Shown: positions 61,900-64,000 of the stretch, piece by piece
How positions within the stretch are numbered: the first letter of the stretch is position 1
Layout: each line of letters begins with the position of its first letter
Assembly (NCBI RefSeq): GCF_042655385.1
Contig: NZ_JBHSMA010000004.1
Coordinates: 372,001-436,000 of the forward strand
Origin: Larkinella bovis
GTDB taxonomy: Bacteria; Bacteroidota; Bacteroidia; Cytophagales; Spirosomataceae
Length of the DNA stretch: 64,000 nucleotides
Direction of reading: 5' to 3'
The notes under the pieces: model-generated
What the model was told of the DNA's origin: nothing
Database searches by the model: none
Seen by the model: the letters and a program-made list of their open reading frames with translations, nothing else
Program-made: the position numbers and the translations under genes

Positions 61900-62748
61900 A
61901 TGATTGCCATCACCGGAGCTTCTGGCCATTTAGGAAAAGCCACGCTCGAATTTTTACGGACCAAAACCAGCCCGGATTCCCTCGTCGCCCTCGTCCGGGA
62001 CCCGGCCAAAGTAGCTGACCTGGCTGCCCAGGGCATACAGGTTCGCGCGGGCGATTACGATGACTCCGCTTCGTTGGTCGCCAGCCTGGCCGGTATTGAT
62101 ACACTGGTCCTGATTTCCAGTTCAGTAACGGGTCCGGAACGGGTTCGGCAACATACCAACGTTATCGAGGCCGCGAAGGAAGCCGGTGTGAAGCACGTTT
62201 TTTACACCAGTGCGCCCAAGCCCTCATTAGAAGCCCGGTTTACGCCCGCCATCGACCATTTTCTGACCGAGGAACTTCTGAAAGAATCCGGGTTGACGTA
62301 CACCATTTTCCGGAATAGTATTTATCTGGATGTCTTGCCGGGGCTCGTAGGGAATGCGGCTGAAACCGGGCAACTGTTTTATCCGGCTGGCGAAGGTAAG
62401 GTGAGTTTTGTGTTGCGGGCCGACATTGCCGAAGGACTGGCGAATGCGTTAACCACCGAAGGGCACGAAAACAAAATTTACGAGATCGGGGCTCCGCTTT
62501 CCTGGTCGTTCAAAGACATTGCCGCTGTGCTCAGCCAGAACGGGAAAACCGTCGAATACATCGATATCCCGACCAGGGCGTTCGAAGCGGAGCTGATGAA
62601 GCACCTGCCTGCGCCGGTTGCTAAAGTGTATACGGGTCTGGCTGAAGCCATCAAACACAACGAGCTGAACGAACCCGATCCTGCTCTGGAAAATCTGCTG
62701 GGTCGAACGCCGGTGAGCCTGGCCGAATTTCTGAAAAACCGGGCCTGA
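61900..62748 (+). CDS. NmrA-like NAD(P)H-binding oxidoreductase (QorB-like)
   Basis: A 282-residue Rossmann-fold protein: MIAITGASGHLGKATLEFL gives GxxGxxG, then VQVRAGDYDDSASLVASLAGIDTLVLISS, and a YxxxK-less NmrA-type centre (HVFYTSAPKP, ELLKESGLTYTIFRNSIYLD). Closest look is to NAD(P)H:quinone oxidoreductase type 2 / QorB, whose repressor QorR is HxlR type, consistent with the neighbour. Confidence 0.92.
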   Translation: MIAITGASGHLGKATLEFLRTKTSPDSLVALVRDPAKVADLAAQGIQVRAGDYDDSASLVASLAGIDTLVLISSSVTGPERVRQHTNVIEAAKEAGVKHVFYTSAPKPSLEARFTPAIDHFLTEELLKESGLTYTIFRNSIYLDVLPGLVGNAAETGQLFYPAGEGKVSFVLRADIAEGLANALTTEGHENKIYEIGAPLSWSFKDIAAVLSQNGKTVEYIDIPTRAFEAELMKHLPAPVAKVYTGLAEAIKHNELNEPDPALENLLGRTPVSLAEFLKNRA

Positions 62749-62765
62749 AAACCGGGTTGACACCA

Positions 62766-62799
62766 ACAAAAAAGACTCCCGAACAGGAGTCTTTTTTGT
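62766..62799. terminator. bidirectional terminator between the NmrA-like gene and ftsZ
   Basis: ACAAAAAAGACTCC-CGAACA-GGAGTCTTTTTTGT; 14-base arms with A/T runs on both sides, serving both converging genes. Confidence 0.93.
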
Positions 62800-62820
62800 T
62801 ATCTTGTTTCCGATCAGCGT

Positions 62821-64000
62821 CTAATCGTTCAGACGAGTGCGAATAATATCACGTTCGTCGAGCAGCGGAATTTCGTACAAATTCACTTTCTGACGAATAA
62901 ACGCCGGCGTTTCCAACTCCCGCTCCCGCTCCGGCAGCCTGGTTTGTGTAAAGCTTTCGATCATTTTCTGGATTTGCAGCAGATCATCCTCCCGCTTCTC
63001 ATCGACCAGAATATCTTCGAGGTTGGCGTAATTGCCCCGTGTTGGTGTCTCTTCGTAAACCCGCGGCAAGGGGGCCGTTACCCCCGTGGGCGTAGGTTCA
63101 AGGGTCTCCCCGGTTTCGTCTACGGTTTCCAGCTCCGGCTTCAACTCTTCCTCAATGGGGGGATTTTCAATCACTTCTCCCTTTTTATGTTGCGGCTGTT
63201 GCCAGTTGGTCGGCGGAAAATCCGGTCGTTCGGTGGGCAGATCAAAACCGGCGGCAATCACCGTCACACGGAGGTTTTTACCCAGCGTTTTATCCTTGAT
63301 CGTACCGTACTTGAACAGATGCGCCTGCTTGTCTTTCCCGATTTTTTCTTTGATGTAACCGGTAATGATTTGCAGTTCTTTCATGGTGGTACGAGCCTCC
63401 GGACCCGATGCCATCGTGAGCAGAATCCGCTTCGCCCCCCGGATATCGCGGTCGTTGAGCAACGGCGAATTCAACGCATCCTGAATGGCGCTCAGCGCGC
63501 GGGCGTCGCCTTCAGCATCGGCCGACCCCATCACGGCCTGACCAGCGCCTTCCAGCACCCGCTTCACATCCATGAAGTCAACGTTGATTTCACCCTGAAC
63601 GGTAATGATTTCGGCGATACTTTTGACGGCATTCGCCAACACATCATCGGCCTTTGCAAACGCCTGATCCATCGGAAAATCTTCAAAGATTTCCGCCAGT
63701 TTATCGTTCAGAATGACCAGAACCGTGTCGCAGTATTCCTTCAGTTCCTCGATCCCGCGCATGGCCTGATCGAGCTTCTCAATCCCTTCAAAATCGAACG
63801 GAGCCGTCACGACAGCAATCGTCAGCAGACCCATTTCGCGGGCAATCTGCGCAATGACGGGGGCCGCTCCCGTACCGGTGCCCCCTCCCATCCCCGCCGT
63901 GATGAAAACCATCTTGGTGGGTTCGCCCAGCAATTGCCGGATGTCTTCCGTATTTTCCAATGCCGCCTGCCGGCCTACTTCCGGATTCGTTCCGGCGCCC
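62821..64000 (-). CDS. ftsZ: cell division GTPase FtsZ (N-terminus outside the window)
   Basis: At least 393 codons, 5'-truncated by the window edge: the frame is still open at position 64000 and reads GAGTNPEVGRQAALENTEDI before the tubulin signature GMGGGTGTGAAPVIA. The T7 loop follows at INVDFMDVKRVL. The GTPase domain ends near NLRVTVIAAGFD, followed by a long variable linker (QQPQHKKGEVIENPPIEEELKPELETV...) and a C-terminal tail with IPLLDERDIIRTRLND. An apparent start at 63960 is a TTG inside the gene, not its start. Confidence 0.97.
   Translation of the reverse strand, partial: GAGTNPEVGRQAALENTEDIRQLLGEPTKMVFITAGMGGGTGTGAAPVIAQIAREMGLLTIAVVTAPFDFEGIEKLDQAMRGIEELKEYCDTVLVILNDKLAEIFEDFPMDQAFAKADDVLANAVKSIAEIITVQGEINVDFMDVKRVLEGAGQAVMGSADAEGDARALSAIQDALNSPLLNDRDIRGAKRILLTMASGPEARTTMKELQIITGYIKEKIGKDKQAHLFKYGTIKDKTLGKNLRVTVIAAGFDLPTERPDFPPTNWQQPQHKKGEVIENPPIEEELKPELETVDETGETLEPTPTGVTAPLPRVYEETPTRGNYANLEDILVDEKREDDLLQIQKMIESFTQTRLPERERELETPAFIRQKVNLYEIPLLDERDIIRTRLND

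Noticed and set aside
63951..63960. Apparent ftsZ start near the right end
   Set aside because: It is an in-gene TTG; the frame continues to the window edge with conserved FtsZ sequence, so the true start is outside.
1..64000. tRNA or rRNA genes
   Set aside because: I looked in the larger spacers for cloverleaf-like segments and GTTCRA loops and saw none I could support.

Overview
The window looks like a chromosomal segment of a Bacteroidota bacterium, most likely order Cytophagales, family Spirosomaceae (Spirosoma or Larkinella-like). This is inferred from a SusC/SusD pair with a FecR regulator, TAnnTTTG-type promoters, no clear Shine-Dalgarno sites, an N-terminal secreted sugar isomerase / quinoprotein / GMC oxidoreductase repertoire, and the order yceD-rpmF-plsX-fabH-efp-accB-accC. 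I could not run a search, so the taxon is an inference from gene content and style.

Layout. 1-8950 is an accessory stretch of small orphan genes, two of them in duplicated families (a charged coiled-coil family at 55 and 4694; an 87-residue family at 4398 with a frameshifted copy at 8706), plus a secreted small protein, an outer-membrane barrel and an SPFH protein. 8950-13700 holds a beta-carbonic anhydrase, an orphan gene and a leftward operon of HxlR regulator, fatty-acid desaturase, an internally deleted cyclopropane-type methyltransferase and a transglutaminase. 14295-19442 is a broken restriction island: an Mrr-like nuclease, a type III-like Res helicase, a 23-codon remnant of the gene upstream of Res, and an intact IS256-family element. 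19418-31192 is a sugar-uptake and oxidation locus (isomerase, MFS permease, quinoprotein dehydrogenase with cytochrome c, SusD, SusC, FecR) followed by a DJ-1/PfpI protein. 31330-33966 is an IS graveyard: IS110 (possible bridge RNA upstream), an IS3 left-end fragment and a degenerate IS3 copy. 34000-44350 carries a GMC oxidoreductase with its subunit-3 partner, an MlrC-type peptidase, two GT39 membrane glycosyltransferases, mogA, a TrpD-like protein and a PAP2 phosphatase.

44400-50190 is the housekeeping lipid/translation block yceD-rpmF, then plsX-fabH-efp-accB-accC, ended by a strong terminator. Four consecutive spacers in it carry long inverted repeats built from different short reiterated units. 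50859-56367 is a strikingly AT-rich two-gene insertion in this GC-richer chromosome: a 1597-residue P-loop NTPase with two membrane segments placed between Walker A and Walker B (KAP-like architecture) and TPR-like repeats, preceded by a 235-residue two-helix membrane protein. This is my best candidate for an undescribed system, possibly anti-phage or stress-sensing. 56971-64000 returns to core genes: a crotonase-fold protein, a radical SAM/SPASM-like protein, accD, an AlkD-like repair protein, an FMN reductase, an HxlR/NmrA divergent pair with a visible operator, and the C-terminal part of ftsZ running off the window.
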